Shown here piece after piece: positions 27,135-34,792 of a DNA stretch of 64,000 bases. The stretch comes from Chloroflexota bacterium (GTDB lineage Bacteria; Chloroflexota; Anaerolineae; Promineifilales; Promineifilaceae). The notes beneath the pieces are model-generated. The model was given only the letters and a program-made list of their open reading frames with translations, made no database searches and was not told the DNA's origin. Both the position numbers and the translations under genes were made by a program. Every line of letters starts with the position of its first letter. The stretch's first letter is position 1. Location of the stretch: contig JAKEFB010000308.1 of the NCBI GenBank assembly GCA_022616275.1, positions 1 through 64,000 on the forward strand. Direction: 5' to 3'.

Positions 27135-29867
27135 ATGAAAAAACTCACAATCGTATACCTGTTCCTGACGTCGTTTCTATTGCTTGCGCTATCGGCTTGC
27201 GGCCTGCTAGAGCGGGCGACGGCCACGCCACAACCCACGGCCGCGGCAACAGCAGTAGCCGCCACGCCCACTATTCCCCCGGTGCAAAGCCCGACCATTC
27301 AACTGCCGCCCACGCCGGCTACTGAACCGCCCGCGCCGGCTACCGAAGAGGCCGTGGCCCCGCCGGTCTCCGGCGAGATCACCCCCGAACAGCCCCGCTT
27401 TGCCGTTTACAACGAGCCGCTGGTGGACGTCGTCCCGGCCGCCTTTCACGATCCCATCGCCCCAGACCTGGGCAACGTCGTCGTTCCCTTTGCCCTCTCT
27501 GAAGACCAGCAGGCCCGGCTGGCCCAGGATGGCCTGGTGGTCAACCCTGGCGTTGAGAAGGAGTTCTTTACCGTCTACGAGCAGGCCCGCTACGAGAACC
27601 TGCCCGTCTTTGTCACCAGCGACTCCCTGCTCCACGTCTACCACCTCCTGTTCGACAAAGTCTTGCGCACGGCCGAGACCGGGCACTTCATCCCCCTGCT
27701 GCGCGAGCTGAACAAAGCCATGCTGGCCCAGACCGAGGCCCAGTACCAGGAACTCCAGGGAACACCCTGGGAAGAGGCCGCCCGGCGAACAGTCGCCTTC
27801 ATTGGCGTCGGCAGCTGGCTGCTCGATCCCGCGGTCGAGATACCCGACTACGCCGCCGAGTTGGTCGAGGCCGAGCTGGCCCAGGTCGAAGCCGCCAGCG
27901 GCATCCTGCCCTCGCCCCTCTTCCCCGGCCTGGAAAACGGCGAAGATTACACCCAATATATCCCTCGCGGCCACTACACCCGCAGTGAGGAGTTGACGGC
28001 CTACTTCAAGAGCATGATGTGGTACGGCCGGATGACCTTCCGCCTCACTACTCGCGACCCGGAGGTTGGCCAGGCCGAGACCCGCTCGGCCCTGCTGTTG
28101 GTCCACGGCCTGCGCACGGCCCAGGTCCAGGGGCGGCCGGCCCTGAATGCCTGGCTTGACCTCTACAACCCGACCGTCTTCTTCGTCGGCCGCAGCGACG
28201 ACCTGACCGCCCTGCAATACCTGGCCGTCGTGGACGCCGTCTACGGCCCCGAAGCCAGCCTGGCTACCCTGGCCGACGACGCCCGGCTGGACACCTTTAT
28301 TGACCTGGCCAACCAGCTTCCACCGCCGCAGATCCTCGGCCTGGTCATTAGCGTAGACGATGACGTCGAGGAGACGACCAAGGGCTTCCGTTTCATGGGC
28401 CAGCGCTTCGTCCCCGACGCCTACATCTTCCGCCAGTTAATTTACCGCAACGTTGGCACTCCAGACCGGCCGCGGATGCTGCCCAAGGGGCTGGACGTGA
28501 TGGCGGCCATGGGTTCGGAGCGGGCCTACACCATCTTGACCCAACTGGGCGAGACCGGGTACCAGAACTATCCCGAACAGATGGCCAAAGTCCAGGGCTG
28601 GGTTTCTGACCTCAGCACCGAGGAGTGGACCGAAACGCTCTATACCACCTGGATCTACTCCTTTCAACCACTATTGGCCGAGCCAGGAGAAGGTTATCCC
28701 CAGTTTATGCAGTCCGATGCCTGGCTGGATAAGCAGCTCAACACCACCCTGGGTAGTTGGGCCGAACTCAAGCACGACACCATCCTCTACGCCAAGCAAG
28801 TCTACGCTGAATTGGGCGGTGGCGGCGAAGGGCCACCATCGCCCAGGGAGTTACTGGGCTACGTCGAGCCGGTGCCCCAATTCTACGCCCGCCTGGCAGC
28901 ATTGACGGCCATGACCACCGAGGGGTTAGACAGCCGGGGCCTGCTGTCAGACCAGGACCGGAACAGTTTAGAGCGGCTGGAAAGCGTCGCCCGTTCCCTG
29001 CAGACCATGGCCGAAAAGGAATTGCGGGGCGAGCCGCTGACTGAGGACGAATACCGCTTTATTCGCTTCTACGGCGGCGAGTTGGAACACCTGACTATGG
29101 CCGCGGCCGACACCACCGGTGGCGACGAAGGCGGCCAGCCGGTACTCGACGAGGAGCCTCAGGCGGCCGTGGTGGCCGACGTAGCCACCGCCCCCGACCC
29201 CGACGGCGACGGCGTGGCCAACCCCGTCGTTTTGGAGGAGGCTGTAGGCCGCATCAACGAAATTTATGTCGTCGTGCCCATCGTCGCTCCTGACGGTTCA
29301 ACCTACCTCCAGGTCAATCGCGGTGGCGTCTTCGCCTATTACGAATTCACCTGGCCGGCCGACGACCGGCTGACCGACGAGAGCTGGCGCCAGATGCTGG
29401 ACGAAGGCCAGGCCCCGCCCTTGCCGGAATGGACCAGCACCTTCTTTACCGCCGAGACCACCTACGCCGAATTCCGGCGCACGGTCTACGCCTTCCAGCG
29501 CAGCCTCAGCGAGGCGGTCTGGTGGCGCGAGATAGAGTACCTGGCCGCCGGCGACGAGGTCAAAGCCCAATTCGAGCCGGCTATTGCCGATTTGGCGGCC
29601 GCCAACCACTACGAGGGGCGGCAATGGATCAACGCCAGCTACCGCTCCTTTGACCGGCAATCCGACGAACTGGTCGTCGTCACCGTTCGCGAGACGTGGC
29701 AGGACACCCTCTATCGGCAAATGGGCGACTCTCCCTCGTTCGACGATGAGGTCATTGGCGCACGCGGCCCGTACACGTTGGACGTAACCTATACCCTGGA
29801 ACTTCAGGATGGCTTATGGCAGGTGACGCGGGTCGTCTACGCCAATGAGCCCCCGGCCTGGGAATGA
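27135..29867 (+). CDS. DUF3160 lipoprotein
   Basis: A 910-residue secreted lipoprotein. The signal peptide ends LLLALSAC (Cys about 22), followed by a Thr/Pro/Ala-rich linker and a long DUF3160 region: NPGVEKEFFTVYEQARYENL, PVFVTSDSLLHVYHLLFD, GRMTFRLTTRDPEVGQ, FMGQRFVPDAYIF and the late block VPIVAPDGSTYLQVNRGGVF. DUF3160 is of unknown function and frequent in Chloroflexota and archaea. A Ca-binding-like DPDGDGVANP lies near 690. I start at ATG 27135, where the signal peptide begins, with AGAGG upstream. The stop overlaps the next gene (ATGA). Confidence 0.88.
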   Translation: MKKLTIVYLFLTSFLLLALSACGLLERATATPQPTAAATAVAATPTIPPVQSPTIQLPPTPATEPPAPATEEAVAPPVSGEITPEQPRFAVYNEPLVDVVPAAFHDPIAPDLGNVVVPFALSEDQQARLAQDGLVVNPGVEKEFFTVYEQARYENLPVFVTSDSLLHVYHLLFDKVLRTAETGHFIPLLRELNKAMLAQTEAQYQELQGTPWEEAARRTVAFIGVGSWLLDPAVEIPDYAAELVEAELAQVEAASGILPSPLFPGLENGEDYTQYIPRGHYTRSEELTAYFKSMMWYGRMTFRLTTRDPEVGQAETRSALLLVHGLRTAQVQGRPALNAWLDLYNPTVFFVGRSDDLTALQYLAVVDAVYGPEASLATLADDARLDTFIDLANQLPPPQILGLVISVDDDVEETTKGFRFMGQRFVPDAYIFRQLIYRNVGTPDRPRMLPKGLDVMAAMGSERAYTILTQLGETGYQNYPEQMAKVQGWVSDLSTEEWTETLYTTWIYSFQPLLAEPGEGYPQFMQSDAWLDKQLNTTLGSWAELKHDTILYAKQVYAELGGGGEGPPSPRELLGYVEPVPQFYARLAALTAMTTEGLDSRGLLSDQDRNSLERLESVARSLQTMAEKELRGEPLTEDEYRFIRFYGGELEHLTMAAADTTGGDEGGQPVLDEEPQAAVVADVATAPDPDGDGVANPVVLEEAVGRINEIYVVVPIVAPDGSTYLQVNRGGVFAYYEFTWPADDRLTDESWRQMLDEGQAPPLPEWTSTFFTAETTYAEFRRTVYAFQRSLSEAVWWREIEYLAAGDEVKAQFEPAIADLAAANHYEGRQWINASYRSFDRQSDELVVVTVRETWQDTLYRQMGDSPSFDDEVIGARGPYTLDVTYTLELQDGLWQVTRVVYANEPPAWE

Positions 29868-31636
29868 CAAGCGGCCGGATGTCTAAAACCCCGCAGGTCT
29901 CCCCGGACACGCTTCGTGCCCCGGGTATGGAACGTGCCCCGACCTGCGGGGTTTGGCGGCGGATTTTGCATCTACCAAGATTCGGCATTTTGCTGGCCTT
30001 CATCCTCCTGGTCGTCGTCGCCGTGGCCGCCGCCGGGCGGCCACTGGCTGGCGAATGGGGAACAGGCGTTGAGCCTGCCCCCGACCTCTCTGCCTACCCC
30101 TGGTTTTACCGGCGAGACGGCCGGCCGCTGGCCGGCGATGAAGGTGTCGTCGAAGTGATCGCCGTTGGAGACGTCATGCTGGGCCGGGGTGTGGCCGGCG
30201 AGCCTGACCCGCTGGGCGGCGTGGCCGCTTGGCTCCGGCCGGCCGGCCTGGCGCTGGGCAACCTGGAGTCGGTTATTGTTGCCGGCGGTGTCCCGCCGGC
30301 CGTTCCGCCCGGCGCGCCCCAGCCTTACATCCTCAACGCCCCACTCACCGCCGTGGCCGCCCTGCGCCGGGCCGGCTTCGACCTGTTGGGCCTGGCCAAC
30401 AACCACACCCTGGACTACGGGCCGGCCGGCCTGCTCGAAACGGCCGGGCGGCTGCAGAGCGCCGGAATCACCCCCCTGGGTGCGGCTGCCGGATCGGCCA
30501 TTGCCTATCAACCCATCATCCGGGAAGTAAACGGGCTAAGGCTGGCCTTCCTGGCCTTCAACGCCGTTGCCGGCCCTTCCGGCTTTCCTCACCCTTCGGC
30601 GCTGCGGGCCGACTGGGATGCGGTCCAGGCCACGGCCGCCATCGCCCAGGCCCGCGCCCTGTCCGACGCCGTCATTGTCTCCATCCACTGGGGCTACGAG
30701 TACGAACTGCGCCCCGACCCGGCCCAGGAAGCGGCCGCCCAGGCCATGCTCGCCGCCGGGGCCGACGTCATCGTTGGCCACCATCCTCACGTGGTCCAAC
30801 CTGTCGTCGTCGGCCTGGCCGACACTACCCAGCCGGCGCGGGCCACCCTCGTCGCCTATAGCCTGGGCAATTTCGCCTTCGACCAGGGCTGGGATGAGAC
30901 CGGCCGGGGGTTGGCGCTGCGCCTCTTCTTCGACGCCCGGGGGCTACGGGCGGCGCAGGCCCTGCCGGTGCGCGCCGGCCCCCGGCCGCAATTGCTGGCG
31001 ATGGCGGCCGCAACCTCTCTCCTGGATCGGGTCGCCCCGCCGCTGCGCCGCCTGGCCTTTGCCTGCGACGGCGAGCATTGCCAGCCAGCCGCCGCGCCTC
31101 CGGCTGCCGGGCCGGGCCTGTTCTGGTCGGGCGAAATTGACCTGACCGGCGACGGGCAGCCGGAAGTGGTCCGCCGGGCGGCCGGGCGGGTGACCGTCTA
31201 CCAGGCCGGCCAGGCCGCCTGGCAAAGCCCCCCTGAATGGTGGGTAGTAGACGTGGCCCTGGGCGACCCCAACGACGACGGCCGGGGCGAGTTGATGCTA
31301 GCTATCTGGCAGGTGGACGCCGCCGGCTACGAGCGCAGCCAGCCCTACGTCGTCGGCTACCGGGGTGGGGCCTATAAGCTGTTGTGGGGCGGCCGTCCGG
31401 TGGTAGACCCGATCCAGGAACTGGAGCTTGGCGACGTAGACGGCGACGGCGTCCAGGAATTGGTCGTGCTGGAGGAGCTGGACGGCGGTCCCGGCCGGGC
31501 GGTGGCCGTCTGGCGCTGGGCCGGCTGGACCTTCAGCCTCGTCTGGCGCAGCCCGATTGGCAACTACCAGGAATTGGCCCTTATTCCTGGCATAGACGGC
31601 CAGCCTGCGCTCATTACCATAGCCAGCGAGTGGTAA
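29864..31636 (+). CDS. CapA/PgsA-like phosphoesterase with FG-GAP tail
   Basis: About 590 residues. One membrane anchor (LPRFGILLAFILLVVVAVA, about 38-57) is followed by a CapA-type metallophosphoesterase-fold domain: EVIAVGDVMLGRGV, LALGNLESV, GLANNHTLDYG, VSIHWGYEYEL, VIVGHHPHVVQPV, YSLGNFAFDQG. The C-terminal part has FG-GAP/VCBS-like repeats with DLTGDGQPEVV, DPNDDGRGELM and DVDGDGVQELV. CapA proteins serve poly-glutamate capsule export, but most homologues are unassigned. The start is uncertain: ATG 29864 overlaps the preceding stop, yet a 14-bp inverted repeat lies inside the first 30 codons, so ATG 29926 is also possible. Confidence 0.82.
   Translation: MTSGRMSKTPQVSPDTLRAPGMERAPTCGVWRRILHLPRFGILLAFILLVVVAVAAAGRPLAGEWGTGVEPAPDLSAYPWFYRRDGRPLAGDEGVVEVIAVGDVMLGRGVAGEPDPLGGVAAWLRPAGLALGNLESVIVAGGVPPAVPPGAPQPYILNAPLTAVAALRRAGFDLLGLANNHTLDYGPAGLLETAGRLQSAGITPLGAAAGSAIAYQPIIREVNGLRLAFLAFNAVAGPSGFPHPSALRADWDAVQATAAIAQARALSDAVIVSIHWGYEYELRPDPAQEAAAQAMLAAGADVIVGHHPHVVQPVVVGLADTTQPARATLVAYSLGNFAFDQGWDETGRGLALRLFFDARGLRAAQALPVRAGPRPQLLAMAAATSLLDRVAPPLRRLAFACDGEHCQPAAAPPAAGPGLFWSGEIDLTGDGQPEVVRRAAGRVTVYQAGQAAWQSPPEWWVVDVALGDPNDDGRGELMLAIWQVDAAGYERSQPYVVGYRGGAYKLLWGGRPVVDPIQELELGDVDGDGVQELVVLEELDGGPGRAVAVWRWAGWTFSLVWRSPIGNYQELALIPGIDGQPALITIASEW
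29886..29954. repeat. Inverted repeat AAACCCCGCAGGTC inside the 5' end of the capA-like gene
   Basis: AAACCCCGCAGGTC (29886-29899) and its exact complement (29941-29954), with a smaller CACG/CGTG hairpin in the loop. It starts 19 nt after the DUF3160 stop and looks like a REP-type or terminator-like element now read through as coding sequence. Confidence 0.7.
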
Positions 31637-31673
31637 ACCATTGCAGGAGTTCGCACCCTCCGATTCCAAACAA

Positions 31674-31727
31674 CTCTCGCTCTTACTCTAGCTCTCGCTC
31701 TTGCTCTAGCTCTCGCTCTAGCTCTGG
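31674..31727. repeat. Nine hexamers CTCTNR upstream of the second NB-ARC gene
   Basis: CTCTCG, CTCTTA, CTCTAG, CTCTCG, CTCTTG, CTCTAG, CTCTCG, CTCTAG, CTCTGG in strict 6-nt register, ending 7 nt before the promoter at 31735. The first NB-ARC gene has a shorter, decayed version near 23155-23185. Confidence 0.8.
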
Positions 31728-31734
31728 CGAACTA

Positions 31735-31763
31735 TTGCCCTCGCCCCTGACTCTCGTTACACT
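31735..31763 (+). promoter_or_regulatory. Promoter shared by the two NB-ARC genes, copy 2
   Basis: TTGCCC (31735-31740), 17-nt spacer, TACACT (31758-31763), 30 nt before the ATG. It is the counterpart of 23178-23206, with the same spacing and the conserved CCTGACTCT stretch in the spacer. Confidence 0.6.
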
Positions 31764-31793
31764 GTTTTCAAATAAGGACGATGTCAAAGGCGT

Positions 31794-34409
31794 ATGGCCA
31801 CACTAGACGACGAAGGGTCTTCTCCCTCAACCAGGCCCTCTCTGGCGGCCGGCAACGCTGCCGGCGAAGACCCTTCGCCAGCCAGCCAGAGCGCCGGCGA
31901 TAAGGCCGGTCGTGACCTGTTCAAAGACGTCACCATCACCGGCGTTCAGGGCAGCGCCGTCAGCCTCACCGGGGATGCCGTCACAGGCAACATCTACAAG
32001 GTAGCCGGCGACCTCATTATCCAGCCCGCGCTGCCGGCCGCATCCCGGCCAGCTCTGGCGGAGGCCCAGGCCTTGTTGGCCTCCCTGCCCACCAGCCGGC
32101 CGCTAAAGCCGGACGACCTCCCCCCTGGCTCGCGCCTGCCCCTGGCCCGCAACCCCCTCTTTACCGGCCGGGAGGCCGGCCTGCAACACCTGGCCACGGT
32201 CATCAAAGCCGGGGGAACGGTGGCCACCCACCAGGCGGCGGCCATCGCCGGGCTGGGCGGAGTCGGCAAGAGCCAACTGGCCAGCGAATTTGTTTACCGC
32301 TACGGCCGCCACTTTGCCGGCGGCGTTTTCTGGCTGAGCTTTGCCGACCCGGCCAGCGTGCCGGCCGAGGTCGCCGCCTGCGGCCAGGCGATGGGGCTGT
32401 GGCCTGAGTTCGGCCGGCTCGACCTGGCGGAGCAGGTAGCCCGTGTCCTGGCCGCCTGGCGGGAGCCGCTGCCCCGGCTATTAGTCTTCGACAGTTGCGC
32501 CGGCGAGGCAATGCTGGCTAAGTGGCGGCCAACCAGCGGCGGTTGCCGAGTGCTGGTCACCAGCCGGCGCGGCCGGTGGGACCCCTCCCTGGGCGTCGTC
32601 ACGCTGGCCCTCGACGTCCTCTCCCGCGTCGAAAGCGTCGCCTTACTGCAGCGCCTGGCGCCTGGTTTAAGCAAAGCCAGGGCTGGGACCATTGCCGCCG
32701 AATTAGGCGACTTTCCCCTGGCGCTCAGCCTGGCCGGCTCTTTTCTGGCCCGCTACGAGCAGGTTGTCTCGCCGCTCGACTACCTGGTCCAGTTGCAGAG
32801 CAAGGCGCTGCTCGACCATCCTTCCCTGCAGGGCAAAGGCAGCGGCCGCTCACCCACCGGCCACGAACAGCACGTTGGCCGGACCTTTGCCATTAGTTTC
32901 AGCCAGTTAGAGCCGGCTGAAGAAACGGACCGGGTGGCGCTCGCTCTTCTGGCGCGGGCAGCCTGCTTTGCCCCGGGCGTGCCTATCCCTCGTTTCCTGC
33001 TGGCCGCGGCGCTAAATTCAGACACGCCGGCCGGCCCCGCGGCCGGCGATGTTTCCCTGGTCGAGGATGGGTTGGCCCGGTTGGCGGAGCTGGGCTTGCT
33101 GGAAGAAGCGGCCGGCGCCGTGCAGTTGCACCGGCTGCTGGCCTTCTACGTCCAGGACAGGTTGGCCGGCGACCTGGACGAGGCGGTGACGGCCGTGGCC
33201 AGCGCCGTAAGCCAGGCGGCCAGCGCCGTGAATGAAGCCGGCTATCCCAAACCGTTGCTGGCCTGGCAGGAACACCTCCGTCACGTGGCCTGCCTGGCTG
33301 GGCAGCATGGCGACGAGCGCGCCGGCGGGCTATGGAACGAGTTAGGCTACCACCTGGACATGGTCGGGGACTACGCCGGCGCGCGGCGGGCTTACGAGCA
33401 GGCCCTGGCCATTGACGAGACGGCGCTTGGCTCAGACCATCTCGACGTGGCCCGCGACGCCAACAACCTGGGCACAGTTTTGGCCGCCCAGGGCGAATAC
33501 GCCGGGGCGTGGCTTGCTTATGAGCGCGCCCTGGCCATTTTCGAGCAGAAACTGGGGCCAGACCATCCCCGCGTGGCCACCTTGTACAACAACCTGGGCC
33601 TGCTGCTGCGGACCCAGGGAGATTACGCCGCCGCCCGGACCGCCTACGAGCGGGCGCTGGCCATTGACCAGGCTATCTTCGGCCCGGACCACCCCAAGGT
33701 GGCGGTCCGGATCAATAATCTTGGCAGTGTTCTGCGCGTCCAGGGGGATTACGCCGGGGCGCGGGCCGCCTTTGAGCGGGCGCTGGCCATTCACGAGGCC
33801 GCCTTTGGTCCCGAGCATCCCAACGTGGCCATAGACGTCAACAACCTGGCCGGGGCGTTAGGCGCTCAGGGAGATTATGCCGGGGCGCAAACAGCCTACG
33901 AGCGTGCCCTGGCCATTGACCAGGCTATCTTTGGCCCCCGCCACCCCAACGTGGCCATCCGCATCAACAACCTGGGCGCAGTCCTGAAAGCCCAGGGAGA
34001 CTACGTCGGGGCGCGGCTGGCTTACGAAGAGGCCCTGGCCATTGACGAGTCTATCTTTGGTCCTTGCCACCCCAGCGTGGCCAGGGACGTCAACAACCTG
34101 GGCGGCGTGCTGAAGGCTCAGGGAGATTACGCCGGGGCGCGGGCCGCCCACGAACGGGCGCTGGCCATTGACCAGGTCATCTTTGGCCCCCAGCACCCTG
34201 ACGTAGCCATAGACGTGAGCAACCTGGGTGGGGCGCTGGCGGCGCAGGGGGACACGGCCGGGGCGCGGGCCGCCTACGAGCGGGCGCTGGCCACTTTTGA
34301 ACAGAAATTGGGGCCGGACCACCCCCACAGCCAAAAAGTCCGCCGCAACCTGGCCGCCCTGCCGCAGAAGAAGCTGTCCTTGTGGCAACGACTTTTCAAA
34401 AAAGGGTAG
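31794..34409 (+). CDS. NB-ARC STAND protein with 8 TPR units (paralogue)
   Basis: An 871-residue paralogue of the protein at 23249. The N-terminal module is kept (SAGDKAGRDLFKD, GNIYKVAGDLIIQPA), as are NPLFTGREAGLQHL, the P-loop GLGGVGKS (153-160), Walker B LLVFDSCAGE, sensor GCRVLVTSRRGRW and LGDFPLALSLAG. The winged-helix region ends in VQLHRLLAFYVQDRL. Eight 42-residue TPRs (527-862) replace the 17 of the other copy, so sensing range differs while the switch is conserved. It lies between the capA-like gene and a candidate defence pair. No effector enzyme domain is visible. Confidence 0.92.
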   Translation: MATLDDEGSSPSTRPSLAAGNAAGEDPSPASQSAGDKAGRDLFKDVTITGVQGSAVSLTGDAVTGNIYKVAGDLIIQPALPAASRPALAEAQALLASLPTSRPLKPDDLPPGSRLPLARNPLFTGREAGLQHLATVIKAGGTVATHQAAAIAGLGGVGKSQLASEFVYRYGRHFAGGVFWLSFADPASVPAEVAACGQAMGLWPEFGRLDLAEQVARVLAAWREPLPRLLVFDSCAGEAMLAKWRPTSGGCRVLVTSRRGRWDPSLGVVTLALDVLSRVESVALLQRLAPGLSKARAGTIAAELGDFPLALSLAGSFLARYEQVVSPLDYLVQLQSKALLDHPSLQGKGSGRSPTGHEQHVGRTFAISFSQLEPAEETDRVALALLARAACFAPGVPIPRFLLAAALNSDTPAGPAAGDVSLVEDGLARLAELGLLEEAAGAVQLHRLLAFYVQDRLAGDLDEAVTAVASAVSQAASAVNEAGYPKPLLAWQEHLRHVACLAGQHGDERAGGLWNELGYHLDMVGDYAGARRAYEQALAIDETALGSDHLDVARDANNLGTVLAAQGEYAGAWLAYERALAIFEQKLGPDHPRVATLYNNLGLLLRTQGDYAAARTAYERALAIDQAIFGPDHPKVAVRINNLGSVLRVQGDYAGARAAFERALAIHEAAFGPEHPNVAIDVNNLAGALGAQGDYAGAQTAYERALAIDQAIFGPRHPNVAIRINNLGAVLKAQGDYVGARLAYEEALAIDESIFGPCHPSVARDVNNLGGVLKAQGDYAGARAAHERALAIDQVIFGPQHPDVAIDVSNLGGALAAQGDTAGARAAYERALATFEQKLGPDHPHSQKVRRNLAALPQKKLSLWQRLFKKG
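33372..34379 (+). repeat. 8 tandem 126-bp TPR units
   Basis: Eight units of 42 codons with the same consensus as the array at 24821-26962. No pair is as recently duplicated as units 15 and 16 of that array. Confidence 0.9.
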
Positions 34410-34508
34410 TAATCACTCAGGCCGGCGGCCGGGGCTACCAGGTAATATCTTGACCAGAGGTGGCGCAGTCAAAGAAAAAGCACAAAAGTGGCCCAAAAGT
34501 GGTATAAA

Positions 34509-34538
34509 TGTAGGGGCACGATGTATCATGCCTCTACA
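34509..34538. repeat. Imperfect palindrome before the mini-nuclease gene
   Basis: TGTAGGGGCACGATG and ATGCCTCTACA form an imperfect stem ending 3 nt before the ATG at 34541. It has the GGGGCA...TGCC character of the hairpin after ahcY. Just upstream, TATAAA (34503-34508) follows a short direct repeat CAAAAGTGG, which may be the local promoter. Confidence 0.5.
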
Positions 34539-34540
34539 GA

Positions 34541-34792
34541 ATGATGACACCAGAACAGGAAGCTAGGCAGGAAATTGATCATTTGCTAGAAAGCGCTGGC
34601 TGGTCGGTAGTTGACCACGGTGACTATAACTCGTTTGCCGGCCGGGGGATGGCCAGACGGGAGGTGGGACTGTGGACGGGTTTTGCCGATTATTTGCAAC
34701 TGGTGAATAGGAAAGCCCTGGGGGTGGTCGAGGCGAAGAGGGTGAGGGAGACAAAGAGCATGGGTCATTCTTTAAAAGGGGGACCGTTATGA
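34541..34792 (+). CDS. Mini HsdR-N-like protein with PD-(D/E)XK signature
   Basis: An 83-residue protein matching the first part of type I restriction R subunits: TPEQEARQEIDHLLESAGW, then DHGDYNSFAGRGMARREVGL, then GFADYLQLVNRKALGVVEAKR. The last block supplies the D and E-x-K of the nuclease active site. A full HsdR nuclease domain is about twice as long and is followed by a helicase. Either this is a truncated hsdR remnant, or a genuine small component: it overlaps the following helicase-nuclease gene by 4 nt (ATGA), which implies coupled translation. The helicase that follows is not HsdR. Confidence 0.7.
   Translation: MMTPEQEARQEIDHLLESAGWSVVDHGDYNSFAGRGMARREVGLWTGFADYLQLVNRKALGVVEAKRVRETKSMGHSLKGGPL

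Noticed and set aside
27207-28217. 336-residue open frame antisense to the DUF3160 gene
   Set aside because: No recognisable domain; the sense frame has a signal peptide, linker and conserved blocks.
23249-34409. Possible CRISPR-like array because of regular repeats
   Set aside because: The 126-nt period is a multiple of three within open frames and encodes TPR units; there are no short palindromic repeats with unique spacers and no cas genes.
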